Positions 54,573 through 63,729 of a stretch of DNA of 64,000 nt are shown one piece after another. Position numbers and translations under genes: made by a program. This stretch comes from JAFGFY01 sp964520425. GTDB taxonomy: Bacteria; Desulfobacterota; DSM-4660; Desulfatiglandales; HGW-15. Every line of letters begins with the position of its first letter. The stretch's first letter is position 1. Location: the NCBI GenBank assembly GCA_964520425.1, contig CAZFMX010000004.1:1-64000 (forward strand), in the 5' to 3' direction. The notes under the pieces were generated by a model that did not search any database, was not told the origin of the DNA, and worked only from the letters and a program-made list of their open reading frames with translations.

Positions 54573-55961
54573 ATGAGCTTCAGAAAACTTATCAGAAGAC
54601 TTCCTTTTCCGATCCTGAGATCTCTTGGGTCTCTTTACGGAGTAATCCCATCCCGCATCCGCTTCGGAAAGGTGTTTTGGGAGACCTATCATTTTTTGCA
54701 GCGGTCACAGTGGTGGGGTAGAGAGAGGCTGGAGGAATATCAAATCAGTCAATTGGAAAAGCTATTAAGGCATGCCTATGATTGTGTGCCCTATTATAGA
54801 AGGTTGTTCGATGAAAGAGGTCTAAAACCAAATCATATTCAGAACTTCGAAGACCTTAAGAGTCTCCCCTATTTGACCAAAGATGTGTTCAGACAAAATT
54901 ACAACACAATTATTGAAGAAAAATCCAGGAAAAAAGAATTTCACAGGGTCAATACGAGCGGCACGACAGGCAAACCTCTGCAATTCTATGAAAACAAATG
55001 GACCACTCAAATGGAACGGGCTTTCATTTACCATCAATGGTCCCGTGTGGGTGTGACTCCGGATGACCCTTTGATACAAATGAGGGGTCCCGTCATACAA
55101 GATAATATACCGGAATATTATCTAAAGAGTAGAACTTTGAGGTTATCACCTCGGGTGGGCAGTCTCGAAATCATGAGGCTCTATTTGGAAGAAATGAAGA
55201 AGTCAGGGGCCTCTTATCTCCATGGATATCCAAGCGCAATAGCACTCTTTGCCCTAACGATAAAGCAGCATGGATTGATCGTTCCAATAAAAATCAGAGC
55301 CATACTATTTGCGTCTGAAGCTGTCTATGCATGGGAAAGGCAAATCGTTGAAGAAGTATTTGGTTGTCGTGTTTTCAGCTTTTACGGTATGGCGGAAAAA
55401 GTAGTTTTGGCGACAGAATGCGAGACCAGTCATGATTATCATTGCCTTCCGCAATACGGAATAACTGAAATAGACGAGAATACCAAAGAGATCATAGGAA
55501 CAGGTTTTCTCAATCATCTTAATCCGTTTATTCGATATCGCACCACAGATGTTGCCTATGGGCTAAGTGATTCGGAATGCAAGGGCTGCGGCAGGCATGA
55601 ATATCCTGTTTTCTCTGGAGTAGAGGGGAGACTTGAAGATTTCATCGTAACGACCGGTGGTATTCCGATATCTCCGGCGATTATTACACATCCTATGAAA
55701 GATCTTAAGGCAATCAAGAGCACACAGCTCCTTCAAAAATCTCTTGATTCCATCAAAGTCAAAATTGTCCCTTGGGATCAACATGATCCAAAGACATTAG
55801 ATAAAGAAGCAGACATTATAAGGCAGGGACTAAAGGGAATTCTTGGTGTCGACATGAAAGTTGAAATTGAGATTACACAATCCGTAGAGCTATCAGCGAC
55901 CGGAAAGTTCAAATGGGTCATTTCAGATGTCCACAAAGGTTTTTTCGAAGCTATTAAGTAG
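54573..55961 (+). CDS. CapK/PaaK-like adenylate-forming protein (copy 2)
   Basis: 462 residues, paralogous to the preceding gene over its full length: LRHAYDCVPYYRRLFDERG, NTSGTTGKPLQFYENK, FSFYGMAEKVVLATEC, GFLNHLNPFIRYRTTDVAYG, and ATGKFKW at the C-terminus. The phosphate loop is closer to the classical SGTTGKP than in copy 1. A CxxC-like zinc pair (SECKGCGRHEYP) precedes the hinge, as in PaaK. Different loops suggest the two copies activate different acids. It lies 64 bp downstream of copy 1. Confidence 0.9.
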   Translation: MSFRKLIRRLPFPILRSLGSLYGVIPSRIRFGKVFWETYHFLQRSQWWGRERLEEYQISQLEKLLRHAYDCVPYYRRLFDERGLKPNHIQNFEDLKSLPYLTKDVFRQNYNTIIEEKSRKKEFHRVNTSGTTGKPLQFYENKWTTQMERAFIYHQWSRVGVTPDDPLIQMRGPVIQDNIPEYYLKSRTLRLSPRVGSLEIMRLYLEEMKKSGASYLHGYPSAIALFALTIKQHGLIVPIKIRAILFASEAVYAWERQIVEEVFGCRVFSFYGMAEKVVLATECETSHDYHCLPQYGITEIDENTKEIIGTGFLNHLNPFIRYRTTDVAYGLSDSECKGCGRHEYPVFSGVEGRLEDFIVTTGGIPISPAIITHPMKDLKAIKSTQLLQKSLDSIKVKIVPWDQHDPKTLDKEADIIRQGLKGILGVDMKVEIEITQSVELSATGKFKWVISDVHKGFFEAIK

Positions 55962-56140
55962 ATACATTATTCGCAGTGGGCAAAATGTAATAAAAGTGGT
56001 TTTCCCCGAATAGTATTCATAAGTCATAGTCAATTATTTTTCAATATTAGATGAAGCCTCGTCAGCGATTTATTGAGCGGCACTTCTTCCATTCGAAATG
56101 AGATATCTTCGATGTTGATTGAGTAATGATATGGAGAAAT

Positions 56141-57634
56141 ATGTTTGAAACAGTCTTCAAAGATATGTTCAAATATCTTCCCGCTACGGTTGTTCCTGCC
56201 ATTGTAGGATTTCTAAGCATCCCGATCTTCACAAGATTGTTCTCTCCTCAGGCATATGGGAATTACAGCATCGTAATGGCCACTGTCATGGTCATGGCAA
56301 CCATTCTTGGGTGGTTGCCCATGGGAGTCATCAGGTTCTACCCTGCTTATGAAAAGGAGAAACGACTTCACAGCTTTGAAACAAGTGTTTTTTATTCAAA
56401 CCTTGTCTCCATCTTAGCCCTTCTAGTTATCTCATCAGTCGTTCTCTTCACCACTAAAGCTTTTTTTGAACCGCAGTTGTTCTCTTTTCTTTTTATCGGA
56501 TTAGGGATTCTGGCTGTGACTTCTCAATTCAATATCCTTTTGGATTTGCTCAGATCACAGAGAAAAGCAGGATCATATAGTCTCTTTACCTCTATAAAAA
56601 GTATAGGGGGAATAGGATTTTCTTTGCTACTCATATCCTCATTCAGGAGGGATATTGCCTTTTTGTTGTGGGGACCAATTCTAAGCACTTCTCTAATTTT
56701 GCCATTTATGTGGCGACGGACCATTGAATCAGCACGTATGTTCCCATTCATTATAGAACCCGGTTTGATAAAAACCATCGCAAAATACAGTCTGCCGCTT
56801 GTTATTGGAAACCTGGCCGCCTGGATACTGAGCCTTTCCGACAGATATGTCATAAATCTATACAGAGGGGCACATGAAGTCGGTATATATTCAGCGAGCT
56901 ATGATATAGCCGATAAAAGCATTATGCTGATGATATCTTTATTTACGCTAGTTGTAGGACCTCTCGCTTTTAATATCTGGGAAAAAGAAGGAGAAGCAGA
57001 GAGCAAAATCTTTTCAACCAGCATTGCCCGTTACTTCTTGATCATCTATTTCCCTGCTGTTACGGGACTTGTAGTCCTATCGAAACCAATTATCAGCCTT
57101 TGTACGGCAGAGGAATATCAAAGTGGTTTTATTATCTTGCCCTTAGTCGTATCCGGAGTCTTCCTTTTTGGTTTGCAGCAGCATTTCCAGAGAGGACTTC
57201 TCTTTCATAAACAAACCTCCTTAATCATGTGGAGTGTCGTAATTTCCGGCCTTTTTAATCTTATGATCAATTTTATATTCATCCCGAAATATGGCTATAT
57301 TGCTGCCGCTTATTCCACTTTCCTTTCATATGGGTTGTATTTCGCGCTGATCGTCATTCTGTCACGACGGTTCTACACTTGGCATTTCCCTTTCCAAACG
57401 TTACTAAGGGTGTTCGTAGCCTCATTGATAATGGGAATTGTTGTATATTACCTCCATGATAGCTTACCCGGTCCATTGATCCTGAATCTGTTTCTGGTTA
57501 TCTTCCTAGGAATATTGATATATTTTGTGATGCTCTTTTTGTTCCGTGAGTATGATTTGTTCTTGATTTATGAGGAAATTTCGGCTTACATAAAAGATAC
57601 ATTTTTCAATGGTGACACAAATGACACTGTCTAA
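56141..57634 (+). CDS. wzx: Wzx-type lipid-linked oligosaccharide flippase
   Basis: 497 residues from ATG 56141 (GGAG four bases before); an ATG five codons earlier is also in frame. About 12-14 hydrophobic helices run across the protein, beginning with FKYLPATVVPAIVGFLSIPI and FTRLFSPQAYGNYSIV, the typical start of polysaccharide-type MATE-like exporters. It would turn the undecaprenyl-linked repeat to the outer face of the inner membrane. It overlaps the Wzy-like gene. Confidence 0.9.
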   Translation: MFETVFKDMFKYLPATVVPAIVGFLSIPIFTRLFSPQAYGNYSIVMATVMVMATILGWLPMGVIRFYPAYEKEKRLHSFETSVFYSNLVSILALLVISSVVLFTTKAFFEPQLFSFLFIGLGILAVTSQFNILLDLLRSQRKAGSYSLFTSIKSIGGIGFSLLLISSFRRDIAFLLWGPILSTSLILPFMWRRTIESARMFPFIIEPGLIKTIAKYSLPLVIGNLAAWILSLSDRYVINLYRGAHEVGIYSASYDIADKSIMLMISLFTLVVGPLAFNIWEKEGEAESKIFSTSIARYFLIIYFPAVTGLVVLSKPIISLCTAEEYQSGFIILPLVVSGVFLFGLQQHFQRGLLFHKQTSLIMWSVVISGLFNLMINFIFIPKYGYIAAAYSTFLSYGLYFALIVILSRRFYTWHFPFQTLLRVFVASLIMGIVVYYLHDSLPGPLILNLFLVIFLGILIYFVMLFLFREYDLFLIYEEISAYIKDTFFNGDTNDTV

Positions 57635-59033
57635 ATTATATGATAACAAGCTGAATATATTAGCCTATATAGCTATTCCACTTTGTCTCGGCTTGGCGAT
57701 CGCTTGGTGTAATTGGCAATTTAGCATTGGTTTAGGTGCTATCATTTTATTTTTTTGTCTCGGCCCTAGCGCGCAGTTTTATGTGTTCATTGTGTCAATC
57801 TTCTATCCTCTCGTACTGACAATCGGCCCTATTAACGAGTTTCCTGTTTCTCTTATTGTCACACCACTCTTCCTCATCTCAATACTTAGTTTCATGATTC
57901 TTAATGACCATCCTATTCAGCTAGGAAGACACAGCCGACCTTTCATCATTGCCTTTTGTCTCCTGCTGTTCTGCCTTGTGATAAGTTATGCAAAGAACTC
58001 CTTTTCGGTCTTTTCCATGGATATGGGACATCATGAAACCAAAATGGTGGGTCTTTCCTATTTAAATACATTTGCTGGAATGATGGTCTTCTTAAGCTCC
58101 TCATGGTATTTTTCAGTTACTTCTTTTGATGAGAATAAGGTATTGAGGTTTTTCATCCTTATAACCATGATTTTGGCTCTTTTGAAGTTTACAGGTCTGG
58201 CATCCATTCTGTTTGATACATCTTTTAACCAGCCGTATATAACGGCTTCGGGTGCTAAAAGGATGGGAGGTTTCGACAATCTTGTCTGGCTAGCAGTCCC
58301 TGCCCTTATGGCCTACTCTTCTCAACGGGTAAACACTTTGAGGATATTATTAATCGTTGTCTATCTGATCTTTGGAATAATCAGTGGAGGCAGGGCTCTA
58401 TTCTTTGGTATTGTTTTCGCCACCATTATATACTTGTCCTTGTTTTACAAGAAATATTCTGCGCGTCTTGTTTTGGCTTGCGGTATTATTGTTTTGACTG
58501 TGGCCTTAATGGCACAATTCGTCTCTCTTCCGACACAAATAAAAAGAATTAGCGGTTTGACCCTGATAGAGGAAGGAGGGTTCACGCAGCAAGATCCCGG
58601 AAGAGCCGTTACTTTTTCATATTTCTGGGATATTTTCTTGGATAATCCTTTATTCGGAAAGGGCATTGGTGTCTATAGCGGGAGAGTACCGGAACGGTTG
58701 AATTTTATAAATGAACAGCTTATTTCCGGAGGACATGGCGCCTATCTTTCCATTCTTGCCATTTTTGGCATTCTTGGCGCTGTTTTTCTCGCTTTGATTC
58801 TTTTCGGGACGGTCTTCAAATCATACCGATTAATTTTAATGAACAGTCTTAGTAAAGAGCCCGTTGCCTATAAAAAAACGGCCATATTTATATTCCTTTA
58901 TTCTCTAGTTACTGTTTTCTACTATGTGTTTGGATATTCCGGTTTTCAAGACTTGAAACTATACTTTGTTATAGGAATGCTGATTGGGATCCTTGAGAAG
59001 TATGAGCGGCATTCCCATTTTATTGAGGATTAG
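57621..59033 (+). CDS. O-antigen ligase/Wzy-type polymerase
   Basis: 470 residues from ATG 57621 (GGTGA upstream; an ATG four codons earlier lacks a site). About 12 membrane helices with a large periplasmic loop near 310-370 that ends GKGIGVYSGRVPERLNF, the position of the conserved His/Glu region in the Wzy/WaaL fold. Next to Wzx, polymerisation of repeats is the likelier role, although ligase and polymerase cannot be told apart by sequence. Its start lies within the end of wzx. Confidence 0.85.
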   Translation: MTLSKLYDNKLNILAYIAIPLCLGLAIAWCNWQFSIGLGAIILFFCLGPSAQFYVFIVSIFYPLVLTIGPINEFPVSLIVTPLFLISILSFMILNDHPIQLGRHSRPFIIAFCLLLFCLVISYAKNSFSVFSMDMGHHETKMVGLSYLNTFAGMMVFLSSSWYFSVTSFDENKVLRFFILITMILALLKFTGLASILFDTSFNQPYITASGAKRMGGFDNLVWLAVPALMAYSSQRVNTLRILLIVVYLIFGIISGGRALFFGIVFATIIYLSLFYKKYSARLVLACGIIVLTVALMAQFVSLPTQIKRISGLTLIEEGGFTQQDPGRAVTFSYFWDIFLDNPLFGKGIGVYSGRVPERLNFINEQLISGGHGAYLSILAIFGILGAVFLALILFGTVFKSYRLILMNSLSKEPVAYKKTAIFIFLYSLVTVFYYVFGYSGFQDLKLYFVIGMLIGILEKYERHSHFIED

Positions 59034-59123
59034 TCTTCTTTCTGTGGCTTTTCAATCCCTTCGGAGATGTTCTCTTATTATGTATGTTCAATTCGGACAT
59101 CTATTCTTTTTTCAGAATAAAAC

Positions 59124-60266
59124 ATGAGTAGAATTATATTCGCAGCCCCCCATTATTATTCAAGTTTTATACAGGTCGGGGCCCAACACTATGCCAGAGT
59201 CCTCTCAAGACATAATTGGAACGTTCTCTATTTCTCGAATTATCTTTCACCCTTCAACCTCTTTCTGAGTAAAGACAGAAAGGACAAAGTTTCTCGTTTC
59301 ATAAACTATTTTCGTGGTGGAGAACATATCAAATCCAATCTGTTTACTTATGTCCCCTTTTCATTACTCCCACACCATAATTTTACGATTTTCGATAAAA
59401 AATGGTTCCTGCAGAACGCCTACAGATTCACAGTTCCATCCGTCACAGGCATTTTGAGAAGGCATCTCTTTGAGAATATCGATGTGCTTTGGATAGACTG
59501 TCCAAACCAGATATTCTGGAAGGGTATAGTCGAGCATAAGAAAAGTATCTATCGTATATTCGATGACATTGAAGCATTTCAAAAGGCTGGCCCTGTTCTC
59601 ATGGATGCGCATGAAGAGGCCCTTTTATCTTCCGATGTAGTCATTGTGACATCAAAAGTTTTGATTAGCGACATGAAAAGAAAATACAAAGACGTCTCTT
59701 TCATCCATTGCCCAAACGGAGTTGATATTACATCTTTTATCCGAGAAGAATATGTTAAACCTAAAGAGTTTGGACACATCAAGGGGAGAATAGCGTTATA
59801 TGTGGGCGCTATCGATGATTGGTTTGATGAGGACCTTCTGGCGTATACAGCAAGCCATTCGCCCGAAATGAACTTCTGCATCATTGGCCCGGACAGGCTT
59901 GGAAAAATATCTACGTTGAACCAAAACAACATCCATTACTTGGGCCCCAAGCCGTTTAAGGATATTCCTGACTATATGTTCTATGCGGATTTCGGTATAA
60001 TTCCTTTCAGATCAAACAGGCTCGTGAGATGTGTCAATCCCATAAAGATGTATGAATATTTCAGCCTGGGCAAACAGGTAATCAGTACCTCTTGGGAGGA
60101 ACTCAAGTTGTTGGAGTCCCCCTGTCTGATGGCTCAAGATAAGGATGAGTTCCTGGAATTCGTTCATAGCGATCAGGCTATTAATCCGGATAATGGACAC
60201 CTCATACAGTACGCAAAAGAGAACACATGGGAAAATCGACTTAGGGACATACTCGGGTTGCTGTAA
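59124..60266 (+). CDS. Glycosyltransferase, GT4-like (first)
   Basis: 380 residues, GT-B fold. The C-terminal Rossmann half has RIALYVGAIDDWFDEDLLAY (about 225), FCIIGPD, and the donor-site region RSNRLVRCVNPIKMYEYFSL (about 300) with GKQVISTSW. The N-terminal half contains VDITSF and a DDIEAF segment common in this group. It should add one sugar to the lipid-linked repeat on the inner side of the membrane; donor and linkage are unknown. The following transferase gene begins 15 bp after its stop. Confidence 0.88.
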   Translation: MSRIIFAAPHYYSSFIQVGAQHYARVLSRHNWNVLYFSNYLSPFNLFLSKDRKDKVSRFINYFRGGEHIKSNLFTYVPFSLLPHHNFTIFDKKWFLQNAYRFTVPSVTGILRRHLFENIDVLWIDCPNQIFWKGIVEHKKSIYRIFDDIEAFQKAGPVLMDAHEEALLSSDVVIVTSKVLISDMKRKYKDVSFIHCPNGVDITSFIREEYVKPKEFGHIKGRIALYVGAIDDWFDEDLLAYTASHSPEMNFCIIGPDRLGKISTLNQNNIHYLGPKPFKDIPDYMFYADFGIIPFRSNRLVRCVNPIKMYEYFSLGKQVISTSWEELKLLESPCLMAQDKDEFLEFVHSDQAINPDNGHLIQYAKENTWENRLRDILGLL

Positions 60267-60281
60267 GCAATCTCCAATGCT

Positions 60282-61496
60282 ATGAAAGAGAAAATGCTCT
60301 TTATTACTAATTTGTTGCCCTATCCATTGGATAATGGAGGCAAGATAAAAACATATCACACATTATCGGTTCTAATTGACCTATTTGAGATTGACTTGTT
60401 ATGTTTCATTGAAGATAAGTCTGACAGAAAATATATAAGAGATATTAAGAGATTAGGGATTTCAGTAAATGTTGTTCTTAAGAGATTGCGGCATACACAA
60501 ACCCCATTTCTGCTCTGTTGGGAAGTGCTCAAATCATTCATAACAAAATACCCTTATATTGTTTCAAAATATTCATCTCCTGAAATGAGAAGGATTGTCG
60601 CAGGTAAACTTACTGAAAAGCGATATCATACTATCTATATCGACCATTTGCCGCTCTTTCAGTATGTTCCTGATGATAATCATAAGAAGACTATCTTTGT
60701 CATATTAGACCAGCACAATCTCGAATATGAGATTATCCGGCGTCGCATGGATGTCACAAAAAACGTCCTCACAAAACTGCTTCTTCATCTTGAATACCTT
60801 AAGGTTGTTCGCTATGAAAAAGAAAGTTGCATGAAAGCCGATTTGACCCTAGCCATCACGAAAAGAGACCTTTCCTTGATAGATAGAATGACAGAAAACA
60901 GGGCGCGTTGCGTGATAGCCCCTTTTTATGTCGAAGATATTAGTCCTGTTCTGCACGACAAATCCTTTAAGAAAAAGACGATTCTTTTTTTAGGGACCAT
61001 GTCATGGTTTCCTAACGAAGACGCTGTCACCTGGTTCTTTCATAATGTCTTCAAAAAATACCATCTTGATATAAAGGGATGGAGGTTTTTGATTGTAGGA
61101 AATTCTCCAGGAAAAACTATTTTAGATTTAAGGTCCGATTCCGTCTGTATTACAGGATATGTCGATAATCTCAGGCCATATATAGATGATTCACTCCTCA
61201 GTGTTGTTCCCATGCGAATAGGAGGCGGGATGAGGATCAAAGTCCTCGATCTTTTCTCCTTCGGTATTCCTGTCATATCTACAAATATCGGATGTGAGGG
61301 GATTCCTGTTTCAAACGGAAAACATATCCTTATTGCAGATACACCTTTGGAATTCAAACACTCAATAGAGAGTATATATCATGATACTGAATTACGGCAG
61401 AGTCTGGTGAACAACGCTCTTTCTTTTGTAAAGAGTCATTATTCTTCCGCATCAGCTCTTCAACAATACAGAGATATTTTGCGGAGCATGCCTTGA
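60282..61496 (+). CDS. Glycosyltransferase, GT4-like (second)
   Basis: 404 residues with an N-terminal nucleotide-sugar transferase half (NLLPYPLDNGGKIKTYHTLS) and a C-terminal half with TILFLGTMSWFPNEDAVTWF, FLIVGNSPG, VPMRIGGGMRIKVLDLFSFG, and IPVISTNIGCEG. The pattern is standard for GT4 enzymes. It is not closely related to its neighbour at 59124-60266. The sugar added is unknown. Confidence 0.9.
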   Translation: MKEKMLFITNLLPYPLDNGGKIKTYHTLSVLIDLFEIDLLCFIEDKSDRKYIRDIKRLGISVNVVLKRLRHTQTPFLLCWEVLKSFITKYPYIVSKYSSPEMRRIVAGKLTEKRYHTIYIDHLPLFQYVPDDNHKKTIFVILDQHNLEYEIIRRRMDVTKNVLTKLLLHLEYLKVVRYEKESCMKADLTLAITKRDLSLIDRMTENRARCVIAPFYVEDISPVLHDKSFKKKTILFLGTMSWFPNEDAVTWFFHNVFKKYHLDIKGWRFLIVGNSPGKTILDLRSDSVCITGYVDNLRPYIDDSLLSVVPMRIGGGMRIKVLDLFSFGIPVISTNIGCEGIPVSNGKHILIADTPLEFKHSIESIYHDTELRQSLVNNALSFVKSHYSSASALQQYRDILRSMP

Positions 61497-61559
61497 AAAT
61501 GATACTTGGAATACGCGGATTAGCAATATTTTCAGTATAACGCGGGCAATAAACGACAT

Positions 61560-62315
61560 ATGAATAAAACACCGTTTCTGAATACTCAAATCAATATTCT
61601 TAACACATCTGAAGCTTTATCCATATGCAATGGGTTTTTTGATTCTAATGAAAAGCATACGATTTATTTTCTCAACGCCCACTGTTTCAATGTGGCGCAA
61701 AAGGACGATCAATATCTTGCATCACTCAATAATGCGGGAATAGTATTGAATGATGGAATAGGCGTACACATGGCTTCCAAGTTATTGGGTATTAAACTAA
61801 AAGAAAATATGAACGGTTCAGATTTCATTCCGAAACTTATTAGACATGCGTACTCTCGCGGCAAAAAGGTTTTTCTTTTAGGCGCTGGAGTTGGGGTTGC
61901 TGAACGGGCAAAGAAGAATTTTGAAAGAAAGCTTGGCGATCATTGCATTTCCGGAGTGAACCACGGCTATATCTTTGATGAAAATGATAATAAAGAGGTT
62001 CTTGATAGAATAAATGCTTCCGGTGCAGAATTGCTTGTTGTCGGCATGGGTGTCCCTCTTCAGGAGAAATGGATAGAGAGTAACTTAAACTTATTAAAGA
62101 ATATAAAAATCGCTGTCGCCGGAGGTGCGATTATCGATTTTCTTGCTGGAAAAGTGAAACGTGCGCCTCCATTGGTTCAGAAACTCGGGATTGAATGGCT
62201 ATTTCGATTTATCCAAGAGCCCAAACGGTTGTTTCAAAGGTATTTCATCGGGAACATTGTTTTCTTTCTTTATTTACTTCGAATGCGCAGAAGACTTAAA
62301 CCTAATAGCGCCTAA
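61560..62315 (+). CDS. WecG/TagA/CpsF family glycosyltransferase
   Basis: 251 residues, the usual size for this GT26 family. Motifs: LNDGIGVHMASKLLG near 60, MNGSDFIPKL, FLLGAGVGVAERAKKNF, VVGMGVPLQEKWIESN, and the membrane-associated C-terminus PPLVQKLGIEWLFRFIQEPK then RLFQRYFIGN. Relatives transfer N-acetylmannosamine or N-acetylmannosaminuronic acid to lipid-linked GlcNAc. The WecB epimerase encoded downstream makes UDP-ManNAc, which strongly suggests the same substrate here. Confidence 0.93.
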   Translation: MNKTPFLNTQINILNTSEALSICNGFFDSNEKHTIYFLNAHCFNVAQKDDQYLASLNNAGIVLNDGIGVHMASKLLGIKLKENMNGSDFIPKLIRHAYSRGKKVFLLGAGVGVAERAKKNFERKLGDHCISGVNHGYIFDENDNKEVLDRINASGAELLVVGMGVPLQEKWIESNLNLLKNIKIAVAGGAIIDFLAGKVKRAPPLVQKLGIEWLFRFIQEPKRLFQRYFIGNIVFFLYLLRMRRRLKPNSA

Positions 62316-62320
62316 AAGCC

Positions 62321-62545
62321 GCCGGTCTTTATCCGTTTTCGCAGAAGACCACGGGCTTGCCCGTGGATGAATGCTAAAACGCCCAGAATGGAGTCGAGGA
62401 TTAGCTTACGCTACGGAGCGATGTCGCATGGGGGATGTGGCGGATAACCGCGGCGTTTTGTCGCGTCAAAGCCTTTGGCGAAGTCGGAAGCCGAAGGCGA
62501 AGATGGGTAACAAAATGGGACCACGGGTTTACCCGTGGGGCTCCA
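62321..62545 (+). repeat. Structured non-coding element with multiple hairpins
   Basis: Successive stems: GGTCTT/AAGACC (62324-62350), CCACGGG-CTTG-CCCGTGG (62349-62366), a long-range AAAACGCC/GGCGTTTT pair enclosing smaller hairpins, GCCTTTGGC opposite GCCGAAGGC near 62473-62500, and a second CCACGGG-TTTA-CCCGTGG (62521-62538). Similar end hairpins are seen at IS200/IS605-type ends, so this may be a transposon remnant or MITE, or a structured RNA. The open frame inside (62371-62559) is not credible. Confidence 0.6.
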
Positions 62546-62619
62546 TGATTTACACATAGGAGCTTTCTCCCTAATCAATTATCTCTACAGAATATTTTGA
62601 AACATCTAGGAATTCTATA

Positions 62620-63729
62620 ATGGCAAAGATCTTCCTTATAACTGCTGCTAGACCCAACTTTATGAAAGTTGCTCCTCTTTTCCATGCGTTGAAGAAAGAG
62701 AGGTGGGCTGCTCCTCAGATCATACACACGGGACAGCATTACGATATTGGGATGTCAGATTTCTTTTTTAAGGATCTTCTTCTTCCTCACCCTCATATAA
62801 ACTTAGGAATCGGAAGCGGCACCCATGCTGAACAGACTGGCAATGTCATGATCGCCTTTGAAAAAGTCGTCACCAAAGAACAGCCTGATCTTGTTGTTGT
62901 CGTCGGTGATGTAAATTCCACGATGGCCTGCACCATCGCTGCTGTGAAGTTGGGCTGCAAGGTCGCCCATCTAGAAGCAGGGCTTCGTTCTTTTGATCGG
63001 AACATGCCGGAAGAAATCAATCGCGTTGTTACGGACGCTCTTTCAGACATCCTATGGACGCCTTCGCCAGATGCAGATCAAAACCTGCTTAATGAAGGAA
63101 TTAAACCGGAAAAAATCAAGAGGGTCGGGAATATCATGATTGACTCTCTTGAACTTCTTAGAAAAGAGATCGAAAAGGAAAACATGATGAAAGAATTGCG
63201 GCTTGATGCTGGAAATTATGCCGTCGCGACCCTTCACAGGCCGGTTAATGTTGATACACAGGACAATTTGAAGAATATCTGTGATGTACTGGAATACATC
63301 GCAAGTAAATGTAAAGTCGTTTTCCCTGTTCATCCCCGTACTAAAAAAAACCTGGAAGCCTTTGGGCTGTATTCAAGGCTTGATATGAATGAACACTTGA
63401 TTATGATTGCACCGTTAAGCTATGTCAAATTTATGAATCTTGTGTTTAACTCCAAATTTCTAATAACCGATTCCGGTGGAATACAGGAGGAGACGACTTA
63501 CCTTGGTATCCCGTGCCTCACACTGCGGGAAAACACTGAAAGGCCTATTACGGTCTCCATGGGAACGAACCGGTTATGCAGCATAGAAAATATCCAATCA
63601 CGTGTTGATGAGGTATTCCAGGTAAATTCCACTACAGGTTCAATCCCGGAGCTTTGGGATGGACATACCGCCGACCGTGTTGTCAAAGATATTGATAAGC
63701 GATTCGGATATAGAAGATCCCTGCAGTAA
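62620..63729 (+). CDS. wecB: UDP-N-acetylglucosamine 2-epimerase (non-hydrolysing)
   Basis: 369 residues, normal length. Clear family motifs: TAARPNFMKVAPLFHAL at the start, GQHYD, VVGDVNSTMACTIAAVKLG near 95, HLEAGLRSFDRNMPEEINR near 120, TLHRPVN near 205, and DSGGIQEETTYLG near 287. It interconverts UDP-GlcNAc and UDP-ManNAc in the cytoplasm, supplying the sugar for the WecG/TagA-type transferase upstream. A structured element separates the two genes by about 300 bp. Confidence 0.96.
   Translation: MAKIFLITAARPNFMKVAPLFHALKKERWAAPQIIHTGQHYDIGMSDFFFKDLLLPHPHINLGIGSGTHAEQTGNVMIAFEKVVTKEQPDLVVVVGDVNSTMACTIAAVKLGCKVAHLEAGLRSFDRNMPEEINRVVTDALSDILWTPSPDADQNLLNEGIKPEKIKRVGNIMIDSLELLRKEIEKENMMKELRLDAGNYAVATLHRPVNVDTQDNLKNICDVLEYIASKCKVVFPVHPRTKKNLEAFGLYSRLDMNEHLIMIAPLSYVKFMNLVFNSKFLITDSGGIQEETTYLGIPCLTLRENTERPITVSMGTNRLCSIENIQSRVDEVFQVNSTTGSIPELWDGHTADRVVKDIDKRFGYRRSLQ

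Noticed and set aside
54521..54721. 66-codon frame ahead of the second CapK-like gene, with AAGGAG before an internal ATG
   Set aside because: It overlaps the second CapK-like gene out of frame and resembles nothing; the ribosome site may serve the true gene at longer spacing.
62371..62559. 62-codon open frame between wecG-like and wecB
   Set aside because: It consists of the hairpins of the structured element.
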